From: Seramator thermalis
GTDB taxonomy: Bacteria > Bacteroidota > Bacteroidia > Bacteroidales > Dysgonomonadaceae
NCBI RefSeq assembly: GCF_004138125.1
Contig: NZ_RXHS01000010.1
Coordinates: forward strand, 62,001-126,000
Reading direction: 5' to 3'
Length of the DNA stretch: 64,000 nucleotides
The translations under genes and the position numbers were made by a program. The notes beneath the pieces are model-generated. The model saw only the letters and a list, made by a program, of their open reading frames with translations, was not told the origin of the DNA and ran no database searches. The first letter of the stretch is position 1. The number at the start of each line of letters is the position of its first letter. Below are positions 1-7,860 of the stretch, piece by piece.

Positions 1-74
1 TATCGGAATTCATCAGTAAATCGATAAATTATCAAATCAATCAATTGTACATTGTGCATTATCCATTATCAATT

Positions 75-297
75 GACTCTTGGGGCTTTGCCCCAAACCC
101 TACATACTTTTTTGCCTTGATGCTAAAAAGTATGCAAAAAAGATCAAGACTGCATCTCCTCATCGACCCGACAGCTGCTTGTTCGCTAAAAGACAAATAA
201 CTCTCCGTCAGCTGACGGCTCAAACAGCTTGTCTTTTGCCTGACGGCACGCTCTCTGCGCAGATCGGGTGCCCCGATGAAGAGATGAGGTCGGGACA
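75..297. repeat. Element A, copy 1 (long imperfect hairpin repeat)
   Basis: Interspersed repeat of about 220 bp. It begins with a GGGGCTTTGCCCC hairpin (82-94). The core folds back on itself: CATCTCCTCATCG (153-165) faces CGATGAAGAGATG (274-286, one mismatch), AAAAGACAA (188-196) faces TTGTCTTTT (229-237), and the apex is the perfect palindrome CGTCAGCTGACG (206-217). Copies 2 and 3 are at about 5766-5988 and 6296-6516. The origin is unknown; a non-autonomous mobile hairpin or a structured RNA are both possible. Confidence 0.8.
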
Positions 298-357
298 ATA
301 ATGGATAATTGACAATTGATAATTGAGAATTAACAAGAAGTCAGAAGTAGAGGAATA

Positions 358-486
358 TCATAACCCCTGCACTGCCTAGCGGCAGTGCTTGTCCCCTTAT
401 CTTAAGGGGACAGTTATATGGCAAGTGTGATCCGACTCCCCTCTTAAGATAAGAGGGGTACCACCGAAGGCGGGGAGGTGTTATGA
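358..486. repeat. Element B, copy 1 (129 bp, TCATAAC...GTTATGA ends)
   Basis: Interspersed repeat with inverted ends (TCATAACCCC and a GGGG-rich end closing with GTTATGA) and stacked hairpins: GCACTGCC/GGCAGTGC (369-376 and 381-388), GTCCCCTT/AAGGGGAC (391-411), a CCCCTCTTAAGATAAGAGGGG hairpin, and a CCGAAGG-type hairpin near the right end. Five more copies are in the window at 5398, 6042, 6570, 10456 and 10762, each 129-130 bp. The near-constant length and exact ends suggest a defined mobile unit. Confidence 0.8.
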
Positions 487-737
487 ATTAATTAAGAATT
501 TAAGAAAGAAGTGAAGAAGTTGGAAGTGGGGAATATCATAACCCTTGTGTTGCCTGACGGCACGCTCTCTGCGCAGATCGGGTGCCCCGATGAGGAGATG
601 AGGTCGGGAAAATTAATTGAGAATGGACAATGGGACCGGAAAAGGATGAGCGGAATTTTAGTCATAAGCCGGCTATCCGTAATTCATGAGGAAAACGCAA
701 TTTTTATCTACCCACACTATTTCACATAGAACTAAAC

Positions 738-2201
738 TTATTCAGTCCGATGATTATGGTTTTCCATTCGTACTCTACTATGTTTGCGACCGTACGAAAA
801 ATAAATCACAAACCCGATCAACATCCATCCGATCAAACGAATCCAGGTATCTTTGGGTAAAGCTGCCATCTGAGCCAGACAAATGAGCGCGCCGAGCACA
901 GGCACGAACGGAACCCAGGGAGTACGGAAAGCTCGAGGTGCATCCGGCTCTTTTTTTCGAAGAACGATCAGTCCTAAACATACAATCACAAATGCAAGCA
1001 AAGTCCCAATGGAAACAAGTTCGCCCAACAACCCGATGGGTAGAAAACCCGCAAAAAGAGCAGCGAACAGACCGGTTACAATGCTGGTGAGATAGGGCGT
1101 TTTGTATTTTGGATGTGTTTTTGCAAAACTTTTCCAGAGCAACCCGTCATGTGCCATCGAGTAAAACACGCGGGACTGGCCAAGCAGCAGCACCATGACT
1201 ACCGAACTCAGTCCTGCGATTGCTCCAATTTTGATGAAAGGACTCAACCAGGCTAACCCTTTGCCGGTTGCATCGATCGCTACGGCTATCGGAGCAGGAA
1301 CATTCAATTCGGTATATTTCACGATTCCGGTCATGACAAGGCTTACAGTCACATAAAGCAACGTGCAAACAGCCAGCGAAAGCAAAATGCCTTTCGGCAG
1401 ATCGCGTTGGGGATTGACGGCTTCCTGTGCGGTAGTCGAAACGGCATCGAATCCGATATATGCAAAAAACACAACCGCTGCACCGGTGAGCACGCCCGTC
1501 CACCCAAATTCTGAAAATTTGCCTGTGTTTTCGGGTAAAAACGGTTTCCAGTTCTCTACGTCGATATACGAAATTCCGAACCCGACAAATAACAGGATCA
1601 CCCCCACTTTGACAATCACGATGATGTTGTTGAAGCGTGCCGATTCTTTGATCCCGATTACCAACAGAGTTGTCATCAGAGCAATGATAAATACCGCAGG
1701 AAAATTGATGATGGCTCCTGTTTGGTACCAGCCATCGGGGCCGTATGCAAACGGACTCTGACAAATAGTTGCCGGTAAGTGAATTCCAAAATCGTTGAGA
1801 AAACTGATCACGTATCCCGACCAACCTACGGCTACGGTAGCAGAGCCGAACAAGTACTCCAAAATCAGATCCCACCCGATGATCCATGCCACAAATTCGC
1901 CCAAAGTAGCATAACCGTATGTGTAGGCGCTTCCCGAAACGGGAAGCATCGAAGCAAATTCGGCATAACATAAGCCGGCCAATAAACAGCCAAATGCGGA
2001 GATGATAAACGAAATCGAAATTGCCGGTCCGGCATGAAGAGCGGCAGCCGTCCCGGTGAGCACGAAAATCCCTGCCCCGATGATGGCCCCAATCCCAAGT
2101 AATACGATATTGGTGAGATCGAGATGTCTTTTTAAACTGTCTTCCTGCGCTTGTTGGTTTATTTGGTAGAGACTTTTGCGAGCAATCAGATCTTTAAGCA
2201 T
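738..2201 (-). CDS. Amino acid permease, APC superfamily (CAT/YfnA-like)
   Basis: Inner-membrane secondary transporter, probably for a cationic or neutral amino acid. The 487-residue protein is almost entirely hydrophobic, with about 12-14 membrane segments. It carries the APC signature GIGAIIGAGIFVLTG near residue 36 (unwound helix 1, substrate binding) and the family segment FFAYIGFDAVSTTAQE near the middle. The length and the soluble N-terminal extension of about 30 residues before helix 1 fit the cationic amino acid transporter branch. The gene stands alone between repeat blocks. A -7 element lies 71 bases upstream. The substrate cannot be told from sequence. Confidence 0.88.
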   Translation of the reverse strand: MLKDLIARKSLYQINQQAQEDSLKRHLDLTNIVLLGIGAIIGAGIFVLTGTAAALHAGPAISISFIISAFGCLLAGLCYAEFASMLPVSGSAYTYGYATLGEFVAWIIGWDLILEYLFGSATVAVGWSGYVISFLNDFGIHLPATICQSPFAYGPDGWYQTGAIINFPAVFIIALMTTLLVIGIKESARFNNIIVIVKVGVILLFVGFGISYIDVENWKPFLPENTGKFSEFGWTGVLTGAAVVFFAYIGFDAVSTTAQEAVNPQRDLPKGILLSLAVCTLLYVTVSLVMTGIVKYTELNVPAPIAVAIDATGKGLAWLSPFIKIGAIAGLSSVVMVLLLGQSRVFYSMAHDGLLWKSFAKTHPKYKTPYLTSIVTGLFAALFAGFLPIGLLGELVSIGTLLAFVIVCLGLIVLRKKEPDAPRAFRTPWVPFVPVLGALICLAQMAALPKDTWIRLIGWMLIGFVIYFSYGRKHSRVRMENHNHRTE

Positions 2202-2271
2202 AAAATTTCAAATAGATTGTTTTTTCGATAGAATGGTTTCATATTTCTATCAATAGTTGCGCAAAAGTAAT

Positions 2272-2279
2272 AAAAATAT
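2272..2279 (-). promoter_or_regulatory. -7 element TACTTTTG for the amino acid permease gene
   Basis: Exact match to the Bacteroidota -7 consensus TAnnTTTG on the minus strand. It would place transcription start near 2265, about 64 bases before the permease start codon. No clear -33 TTTG was identified. Confidence 0.55.
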
Positions 2280-2696
2280 ATTTATTGCAGAATATGTTTA
2301 ACTTTAATCGGAGGCTGTCGAAGTTGGAGAAAGAATTAATTGATAATTGAGAATGCACAATGAATAATTTACCGATTTACCGATGAAATTCATACCTAAT
2401 GTTCCCCTAAGATAAGAAGATAAGCTCTTCCGCCAGGCAGCTTAAGGGGTAGCAATATTTTCCGATCTCATGTTGACGCACAATTTGTCGGGTGCTCTGT
2501 AAACGTCCCGACCTGACAGATTCCCAAAATCTGTCAGGTCGCACATCATCTCACGTTTGTGAAGCGTGCGATATCAATCTGTTTTTTTTCGATGATCGAA
2601 TATGAAGCAATTTTATAGAAATACCGAATACCTGTATTTTACGTAAAGACAAACTGACAGAATATCAAAGTGAAATAGAAACAAATCTACGTTCGA
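2280..2696. other. Gene-free region with repeat debris and a strong hairpin
   Basis: No gene is seen. 2330-2380 is the AT-rich linker typical of the repeat blocks. About 2397-2460 is a scrambled relic of element B (TTCCCCTAAGATAAG and AGCTTAAGGGGTAGC). A strong hairpin sits at 2510-2540. The remainder is AT-rich and holds nothing recognisable. Confidence 0.7.
2510..2540. repeat. Perfect 13-bp stem-loop, GACCTGACAGATT type
   Basis: GACCTGACAGATT (2510-2522) is followed by a 5-base loop and its exact reverse complement (2528-2540). It resembles the longer palindrome at 55794-55826 in design (ACCT...AGGT ends). It lies about 160 bases beyond the 3' end of the DUF2202 gene, without a T tract, so it is probably a repeat and not a terminator. 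Confidence 0.7.
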
Positions 2697-3350
2697 TCAG
2701 TTCGCACCTATTATTTCGGCATATTCTGTTTGAGATAAAATAGAGGGTTGATAAACCACATTTCTGGAGGAAAGATTTTTTACAAATGCTCTCAGATGGT
2801 TTTTTGAACCATTCAATAAATTGGTGTAAACCCTGACGATGTACATGTTGCCTGTTTCGGAAATTAATTTTTCCAAATCGGCAATATCATATTCTTCGAT
2901 AAAAGCTCCAATTTTTAATGCTTCCACTTCATTCACACCCTCCGACATGAACTTATTATAAAGATTTTGAATGTCGGCATTTTCAAAAACTCCCAATTCA
3001 TTTGATGCAGGGTCGGTTAGCTTGTAAGAGTTTATCAACCAAAGGACTGCTTCCATGTGTTTTGATTCACTATTCGCAATATTTGCAAAAACGCGTAATC
3101 CAAATTTATCGTAGAAAGAAGAATACACATCATGTGCCATTTTTTCTTCTTCCCGCATTAACATTAAGCCCTCTACTTCCTCAGGAAGGAGAGTCGCCGT
3201 ATCGGATAAAATTTGAGCTTTCAGGGTTTCGGACAAAACTGCCGATTCTTGCCCCGCAATTGGCTCAAATTGTTCTGTATTGTTGTCGCAGGCAATCAGC
3301 AGAGACGATGTTGCCAAAATAAACGATACCAAGATTGTTGTCTTCATCAT
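2697..3350 (-). CDS. DUF2202 ferritin-like lipoprotein
   Basis: Predicted lipoprotein of 217 residues. The signal peptide ends in a lipobox (SLLIAC, Cys near residue 21). The body matches the DUF2202 four-helix, ferritin-like family: MREEEKMAHDVY carries the conserved Glu cluster, and ANIANSESKHMEAV supplies further Glu and His ligands. Such folds often hold a di-metal centre, but the biochemical role is unknown. It lies 105 bases downstream of the ECF-sigma cassette on the same strand and may belong to that operon or regulon. MM at the start leaves two possible start codons; both keep the signal peptide. Confidence 0.82.
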   Translation of the reverse strand: MMKTTILVSFILATSSLLIACDNNTEQFEPIAGQESAVLSETLKAQILSDTATLLPEEVEGLMLMREEEKMAHDVYSSFYDKFGLRVFANIANSESKHMEAVLWLINSYKLTDPASNELGVFENADIQNLYNKFMSEGVNEVEALKIGAFIEEYDIADLEKLISETGNMYIVRVYTNLLNGSKNHLRAFVKNLSSRNVVYQPSILSQTEYAEIIGAN

Positions 3351-3455
3351 TTTGATGATGTTATTCGATTGTTATTTGATGACCGTTGAAAGTTCTCCGT
3401 TTTTTTCTCGCAGGAGGGAATTAAAAAATATTCCCCACCTGCGAGCCAAAATCGA

Positions 3456-3767
3456 TTATCGATTGGTCCTTTGGGCATTGTTTCGTCGAAATCCTTGTCC
3501 GTTTCTTTGTCCGGTAGCGTTTCCATTTTTTCTGCCCGAACCATCGAGAAGTCGTTGGGTGCCGTTTGCTGCAGAATTGCGTGGCGTTCCGTTTTCGAAG
3601 TTATCGCAAGTCCCATTGTTGTTATTATCCACAAAAGCCTTGCCTCGTTGGGTGTTTGTGGCAGTTTCCTTATTCGTTTGCTTTTGTGTCTTACTTTGGT
3701 TTTGTGCGTCGGCTACACCGATAAATGCGACCAAAGCCAGTGTTAATAAAAATCCTTTTGTTTTCAT
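3456..3767 (-). CDS. Small secreted Asn-rich protein with a DxNxxGxCD-type motif
   Basis: 103 residues. An N-terminal signal peptide (MKTKGFLLTLALVAFIGVADA) predicts export to the periplasm or beyond. The mature part is low in complexity, rich in Asn, Gln, Arg and Gly, and holds FVDNNNNGTCDNFENG, an EF-hand-like Asp/Asn loop that could bind a divalent metal. It follows the Spy-like gene by 11 bases, so the two are co-transcribed. The C-terminal tail (GQGFRRNN) resembles that of the Spy-like neighbour (GQGFGRGNNQ). Function is unknown; the metal-binding idea is inference. Confidence 0.7.
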   Translation of the reverse strand: MKTKGFLLTLALVAFIGVADAQNQSKTQKQTNKETATNTQRGKAFVDNNNNGTCDNFENGTPRNSAANGTQRLLDGSGRKNGNATGQRNGQGFRRNNAQRTNR

Positions 3768-3778
3768 TGTTTTTAATT

Positions 3779-4357
3779 TTAATTGGAGTTGTTATTATTA
3801 ATTTGATTATTTCCACGTCCAAATCCTTGTCCGTGTCGGTAACCACTTCCGTTTCCGTTCCGCATTAAATTGTTGGCGCCATCCTCATAAAATAGCGGTT
3901 CGAAAGCGTTTTGTAGTTTTATGGCTTGTTCTTCATTGCAAATATTCTTCAATCCCAGATAAAAGGCATTGATCTGTTGTTTCAATTCGGCGTGATGTTC
4001 GCCGATTTTTATTGCCAGATCATTCACCTTCAGTGTATCAACATTCGATTTATTCAATTCGATAAACATTTCGCGTTTCATAGAGTCGATATCGAAAATC
4101 AGCATCCTTGCCGTTTCCTGAAAAGGGTGGTTCAATGCACGGAATTTATCCATCTGTATATCATCAAAACCCAGTTCTTTACGGAAAAATCGCCCATTAA
4201 TGGGGGTAGTGTTCGTTGAGGGAACTATAATTTCCCCATTCTCTGCTTTTTTCCGATAATCAAGATAGAGTATCGTCCCGATTGTCGTCAGATTAAGCAA
4301 AGCCAAAAGAACTATCACCCATACCAATATTTTGGTCGTTTTATTCATAAGCCGCAT
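3779..4357 (-). CDS. Spy/CpxP-like periplasmic protein, membrane anchored
   Basis: 192 residues. One N-terminal membrane helix (about residues 10-30) anchors a helical periplasmic domain of about 110 residues. The layout (ELGFDDIQMDKFRAL, then IDSMKREMF, then HHAELKQQINAFY) resembles the Spy/CpxP/ZraP family of periplasmic chaperones and metal-stress proteins. The C-terminal tail is Gly/Asn/Arg rich. The gene overlaps the end of the upstream anti-sigma-like gene: 17 bases from the first Met, 8 bases if translation starts at the Met three codons later. It is therefore translationally linked to it. A role in envelope or metal stress is inference from family and context. Confidence 0.72.
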   Translation of the reverse strand: MRLMNKTTKILVWVIVLLALLNLTTIGTILYLDYRKKAENGEIIVPSTNTTPINGRFFRKELGFDDIQMDKFRALNHPFQETARMLIFDIDSMKREMFIELNKSNVDTLKVNDLAIKIGEHHAELKQQINAFYLGLKNICNEEQAIKLQNAFEPLFYEDGANNLMRNGNGSGYRHGQGFGRGNNQINNNNSN

Positions 4358-4634
4358 CCATATAGTAGATTAGATTTTCTATCTGAGAGTCATTGATATT
4401 CAAAGCCATTCTGTCAATTCTATGTTCGTCGTAAATTTTCCCTATCGAAACACCCATTCTCATCACGAGTGCAATACTTGCAGCCACCACGAGCAGTCTG
4501 AAAAAGTAAACTCTTTTGTTTAACGGGGCATTCTCGGTCGCTATTTTCGACATGATCCTCGTTGACAGAAAAGGGTTCGATTCCACCTGCTTTTCTTTTT
4601 CGATTACTTTGTCTATGACATCTTCTGTTTTCAT
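4341..4634 (-). CDS. Probable anti-sigma factor, single membrane helix
   Basis: 97 residues from the Met at 4634; an upstream Met (4667) would add 11 residues (MNCLTNTTILK) that do not look conserved. The N-terminal half (about 50 residues) is soluble and charged, one membrane helix follows (FFRLLVVAASIALVMRM), then a short periplasmic tail. The gene lies 44 bases after the ECF sigma gene and overlaps the Spy-like gene. Size, topology and position suggest an anti-sigma factor. No ZAS-type His/Cys motif is present, so this is a context call. Confidence 0.6.
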   Translation of the reverse strand: MKTEDVIDKVIEKEKQVESNPFLSTRIMSKIATENAPLNKRVYFFRLLVVAASIALVMRMGVSIGKIYDEHRIDRMALNINDSQIENLIYYMDAAYE

Positions 4635-4678
4635 TTTCAGGATCGTTGTATTTGTTAGACAATTCAATCTTAATTTTC

Positions 4679-5230
4679 CTACTGCAGACGGGATAATTTT
4701 TTTTGAAGATTTGCTTTCGCTCGCTGCAAGAGCTGTTCTACAGCGCCTTCACTTATTTTCATAATATCTGCAATTTCCCGTTGCGACAAATCGTCATACT
4801 TACTCAGAACGAATGCTGTACGTTGTTTTTCCGGCAAATTGTCGATCGCATTTCGAACCATTTTATTTCTTTCGTCGCTTTCCAATCGTTGATGGGCATT
4901 TTTTTCATCCGAAGAAATATTCAACAATGCTTTTAAATTTTCGCCCGTATCTATCAACAATCGGCGTAATTTATTTCTGTTGACAAAATTGATAGACGTA
5001 TTCACCGTAATTCGATAAAGCCATGTTGAAAATTCCGATTTTTCCTGAAAAGCCGACAAGGAACGAAAAGCCTGAATAAACACTTCCTGAGTAATATCTT
5101 CGGCATCCTCTTTCGAATGAACAAATCCCATAGCCGTGCGAAACACCATTCCTTGATGCCTGTCAACGAGGATTTTAAATGCGTTAGTATTTCCGGACAA
5201 TATTTCTTTGATGAGCTGTTGTTCAGACAT
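4679..5230 (-). CDS. ECF (extracytoplasmic function) RNA polymerase sigma factor
   Basis: 183 residues, the normal length for group 4 sigma factors. Region 2 is clear (DAEDITQEVFIQAFRSL, then FSTWLYRITVN, which contacts the -10 element), and region 4.2 ends with a helix-turn-helix (LSQREIADIMKISEGAVEQLL). It is the first gene of a minus-strand cassette: sigma, anti-sigma-like, Spy-like, small secreted protein, and probably DUF2202. That arrangement suggests control of an envelope or metal stress response. Upstream lies only repeat DNA. Confidence 0.92.
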   Translation of the reverse strand: MSEQQLIKEILSGNTNAFKILVDRHQGMVFRTAMGFVHSKEDAEDITQEVFIQAFRSLSAFQEKSEFSTWLYRITVNTSINFVNRNKLRRLLIDTGENLKALLNISSDEKNAHQRLESDERNKMVRNAIDNLPEKQRTAFVLSKYDDLSQREIADIMKISEGAVEQLLQRAKANLQKKLSRLQ

Positions 5231-5397
5231 TCGAAAATGTAATTTTATGTGTTAGACAAAGGAAATAAATTTTTCCTACGGTAATATTTCGATATGGACA
5301 ACATTTTAGGTTCTACAAGAAATAGAGAAATGGGAAGTAGAGGAATAAGGGATAATTGACAATTGACAATTAACAAGAAGTCAGAAGTAGAGGAATA

Positions 5398-5526
5398 TCA
5401 TAACCCCTGCACTGCCTAGCGGCAGTGCTTGTCCCCTTATCTTAAGGGGACAGTTATATGGCAAGTGTGATCCGACTCCCCTCTTAAGATAAGAGGGGTA
5501 CCGCCGAAGGCGGGGAGGTGTTATGA
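5398..5526. repeat. Element B, copy 2
   Basis: 129 bp, nearly identical to copy 1, with the same TCATAACCCC and GTTATGA ends and the same hairpin series. It differs at the right end, where ACCGCCGAAGGCGG restores full pairing of the hairpin that copy 1 disrupts (ACCACCGAAGGCGG). Confidence 0.8.
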
Positions 5527-5765
5527 TGTAATGGATAATTGACAATTAACAAGAAATAGAGAAATGGGAAGTAGAGAAATAAGAATTTTAAATTACGAAT
5601 TTTCGTTTTGCTTGTTTTTTTGCCGGTGCAGATATTCATCTGTGCAACTGCAGTACTTTTATTCGCCACGAAGGCGCAAAGACGCGAAGTCCTCAGATTA
5701 TCGGAATTCATCAGTAAATCGATAAATCATCAAATCAATCAATTGTACATTGTGCATTATCCATT

Positions 5766-5988
5766 GACTCTTGTGGCTTTGCCCCAAACCCTACATACTT
5801 TTTTGCCTTGATGCAAAAAAGTATGCAAAAAAAATCAAGACTGCATCTCCTCATCGACCCGATAGCTGCTTGTTCGCTAAAAGACAAATAACTCACCGCC
5901 TTGCGGCGGCTCAAACAGCTTGTCTTTTGCCTGACGGCACGCTCTCTGCGCAGATCGGGTGCCCCGATGAGGAGATGAGGTCGGGACA
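5766..5988. repeat. Element A, copy 2 (different apex hairpin)
   Basis: Same design as copy 1. Its outer arms CATCTCCTCATCG (5844-5856) and CGATGAGGAGATG (5965-5977) pair perfectly. The apex differs: CCGCCTTGCGGCGG replaces the palindrome CGTCAGCTGACG of copies 1 and 3, so the sequence changes but self-complementarity is kept. Confidence 0.8.
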
Positions 5989-6041
5989 ATAATTGACAAT
6001 TGATAATTGAGAATTAACAAGAAGTCAGAAGTAGAGGAAGA

Positions 6042-6170
6042 TCATAACCCCTGCACTGCCTGTCGGCAGTGCTTGTCCCCTTATCTTAAGGGGACAGTTA
6101 TATGGCAAGTGTGATCCGACTCCCCTCTTAAGATAAGAGGGGTACCGCCGAAGGCGGGGAGGTGTTATGA
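6042..6170. repeat. Element B, copy 3
   Basis: 129 bp with intact ends. The first hairpin has CTGCCTGTCGGCAG in place of CTGCCTAGCGGCAG, so only the loop changes. It is the B half of the second composite unit. Confidence 0.8.
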
Positions 6171-6295
6171 ATTAATTGAGAATTTAAGAAAGAAGTGAAG
6201 AAGTTGGAAGCGGGAATTGAAAATTACGAGTTACGAATTACAGAGAATCATCAAATTATCGAATCGGTAAATTATGCATTATACATTATCCATTG

Positions 6296-6516
6296 ATTCT
6301 TGGGGCTTTGCCCCAAACCCCACATACTTTTTGCCTTGATGCAAAAAAGTATGCAAAAAAGATCAAGACTGCATCTCCTCATTGACCCGACAGCTGCTTG
6401 TTCGCTAAAAGACAAATAACTCTCCGTCAGCTGACGGATCAAACAGCTTGTCTTTTGCCTGACGGCACGCTCGCTGCGCAGATCGGGTGCCCCGATGAAG
6501 AGATGAGGTCGGGACA
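6296..6516. repeat. Element A, copy 3
   Basis: About 220 bp, close to copy 1, with the same CGTCAGCTGACG apex. It is the A half of the third composite unit. The right arm reads CGATGAAGAGATG, as in copy 1. Confidence 0.8.
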
Positions 6517-6569
6517 ATAATTGACAATTGATAATTGAGAATTAACAAGAAGTCAGAAGTAGAGGAAGA

Positions 6570-6698
6570 TCATAACCCCTGCACTGCCTGTCGGCAGTGC
6601 TTGTCCCCTTATCTTAAGGGGACAGTTATATGGCAAGTGTGATCCGACTCCCCTCTTAAGATAAGAGGGGTACCGCCGAAGGCGGGGAGGTGTTATGA
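6570..6698. repeat. Element B, copy 4
   Basis: 129 bp with intact TCATAAC/GTTATGA ends, nearly the same as copy 3. It is the B half of the third composite unit. Confidence 0.8.
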
Positions 6699-6810
6699 TG
6701 TAATGGATAATTGAGAATTAAAGAAGTTAGAAGTGGAAATTTTAAATTACGAATTTTCGTTTTGTTGGTTTATTTTTGCCGGCGAAGATATTTATCAATG
6801 CAGCGACAAT

Positions 6811-7012
6811 AGTTCTGCCTTTCAGGCAGCATATGTTTGTTGTATCTTTGTCCGCAGGTCGGCGGCCTGCGGTTATGAATGTTATTGCCTTTCAGGCAAA
6901 AGTGAGCCTGTGAATTGAAAACTTTTTTGGCTTGAAAAGCCGAATTTTCATAACCGCAGAATTTATTCTGCGGCATGAATCCTCGTCAGAAACCTGCCTG
7001 AAAGGCAGAACT
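6811..7012. mobile_element. 202-bp MITE-like element with perfect 19-bp terminal inverted repeats
   Basis: The left end AGTTCTGCCTTTCAGGCAG (6811-6829) is the exact reverse complement of the right end (6994-7012). Inside are nested inverted repeats: TGCGGTTATGAA faces TTCATAACCGCA, and there are local hairpins CCGCAGG/CCTGCGG and CCGCAGAA/TTCTGCGG. No open frame of note lies within. It sits in a copy of segment E. No clear target-site duplication was found, and no transposase is in the window. Confidence 0.6.
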
Positions 7013-7350
7013 TTTATTTGCCACGAAGGCTCAAAGACGCGAAGTTGGCTTCGTCCTCAGAATATCATAACCCCTGTGCTGCCCGGCGGCACGCTCTCTG
7101 CGCAGATCGGGTGCCCCGATGAGGAGATGAGGGCGGGAAAGTACCGGAGAATGGTTAATGAGAAAAGAAATGAGGGAGGGAACGGGTTATCCGTAATTCA
7201 TGAGGCAACCTCAATTTTTATCTACCCACACTATTTCACATAGAGCCACATTTTATTGGAGGTTGGAGATTGGAGATTGCGGGTTGGTGTTCGATCCAAA
7301 AAAAGAGACAAATTTTGAAAGGGTGGCGTGTCTATTAAAAAATTATGATG

Positions 7351-7358
7351 TAAATTTG
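7351..7358 (+). promoter_or_regulatory. -7 element TAAATTTG for the small membrane protein gene
   Basis: Exact TAnnTTTG match 16 bases upstream of the ATG at 7375, implying a leader of about 10 bases. No TTTG at the expected -33 spacing was identified. Confidence 0.5.
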
Positions 7359-7374
7359 TGGAAAAAGAAGAGTT

Positions 7375-7827
7375 ATGAACGAGTTAATCATCAATTACAG
7401 GATTTCGAAACGTTTGCAAATCGCTTCGATTGTTGCGGCAGGCTATCTGATTGCGATTTCGGCAGGTGTGATTATTTTCAGGATTCTTCAACATAAAATC
7501 GATTTCTATTTTTATTCGGGCCTTGTAGGCGTTTTGCTTGGAGTGCTGCTTATACTGCTTGTTACGACGCTGCAGCATGCGCTGATGATTGTTCTTGACA
7601 ACGATGCGTTCCATATCGATTTGCCTGCACAAAAAGTAAAAGGATCCATTTTGTGGGAAACGGTCACGCAAGTAGGCATCGGGCTCAGTTATCTGACAAT
7701 GCACACTACTGCGGGCAAAAATTACAAAATCGATTTGGAAAATCTGAAGTACAAAGACCTGCGAGACATCAAAACCCGACTGATTGAGATTTGTGAAGCA
7801 AAAAAAATTCCCTACAGCAACATGTAG
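7375..7827 (+). CDS. Hypothetical membrane protein with PH-like C-terminal half
   Basis: 150 residues, not recognised as a named family. Two membrane helices (about residues 17-37 and 45-67) are followed by a soluble half with alternating hydrophobic strands (ALMIVLDNDAFHIDLPAQ, SILWETVTQVGIG, YKIDLENLKYKDLRDIKTRL), which resembles the PH-like domains of small bacterial membrane proteins. It is preceded by a purine-rich stretch, GAAAAAGAAG. It converges on der with about 33 bases between the stop codons and stands alone on its strand. Confidence 0.65.
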   Translation: MNELIINYRISKRLQIASIVAAGYLIAISAGVIIFRILQHKIDFYFYSGLVGVLLGVLLILLVTTLQHALMIVLDNDAFHIDLPAQKVKGSILWETVTQVGIGLSYLTMHTTAGKNYKIDLENLKYKDLRDIKTRLIEICEAKKIPYSNM

Positions 7828-7860
7828 GTGTGGTATCGGCAGGACACCTTTTCCATCCGC

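Larger units (their letters stand above)
1..737. repeat. Gene-free repeat block: linker, element A copy 1, element B copy 1, partial A, segment D
   Basis: No credible gene is present. The block holds an AT-rich linker (1-75, almost the same as 5699-5765), element A copy 1 (about 75-297), another linker built from variants of AATTGATAATTGAGAATT, element B copy 1 (358-486), the right end of an element A (about 545-612), and a segment at about 668-735 that recurs at 7186-7246. The short open frames here are by-products of the repeats: the same peptide appears, with small changes, at every copy of element A. Segment D ends just 3' of the permease gene, which is read on the other strand. Confidence 0.85.
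5231..7374. repeat. 2.1-kb gene-free repeat island (elements A, B, TIR element)
   Basis: No credible gene is seen. In order: element B copy 2 (5398-5526), segment E (about 5583-5705: AAATTACGAATTTTCGTTTTG followed by GCCACGAAGGCGCAAAGACG), then two near-identical composite units of linker-A-linker-B (5699-6190 and about 6245-6720), segment E again but interrupted by the 202-bp element at 6811-7012, a partial A right end (about 7070-7140), and segment D (about 7186-7246). The composite unit is also found at 1-500, giving three copies in 6.7 kb. Confidence 0.85.

Noticed and set aside
59-298. Open frames on both strands of element A (also at 5735-5992 and 6272-6517)
   Set aside because: The same peptide appears at each copy of the repeat; frame, start and end vary between copies and follow the hairpin sequence.
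1147-1971. 274-codon frame on the same strand as the permease in another frame
   Set aside because: It lies fully inside the permease gene and is rich in Cys, Arg and His without any motif.
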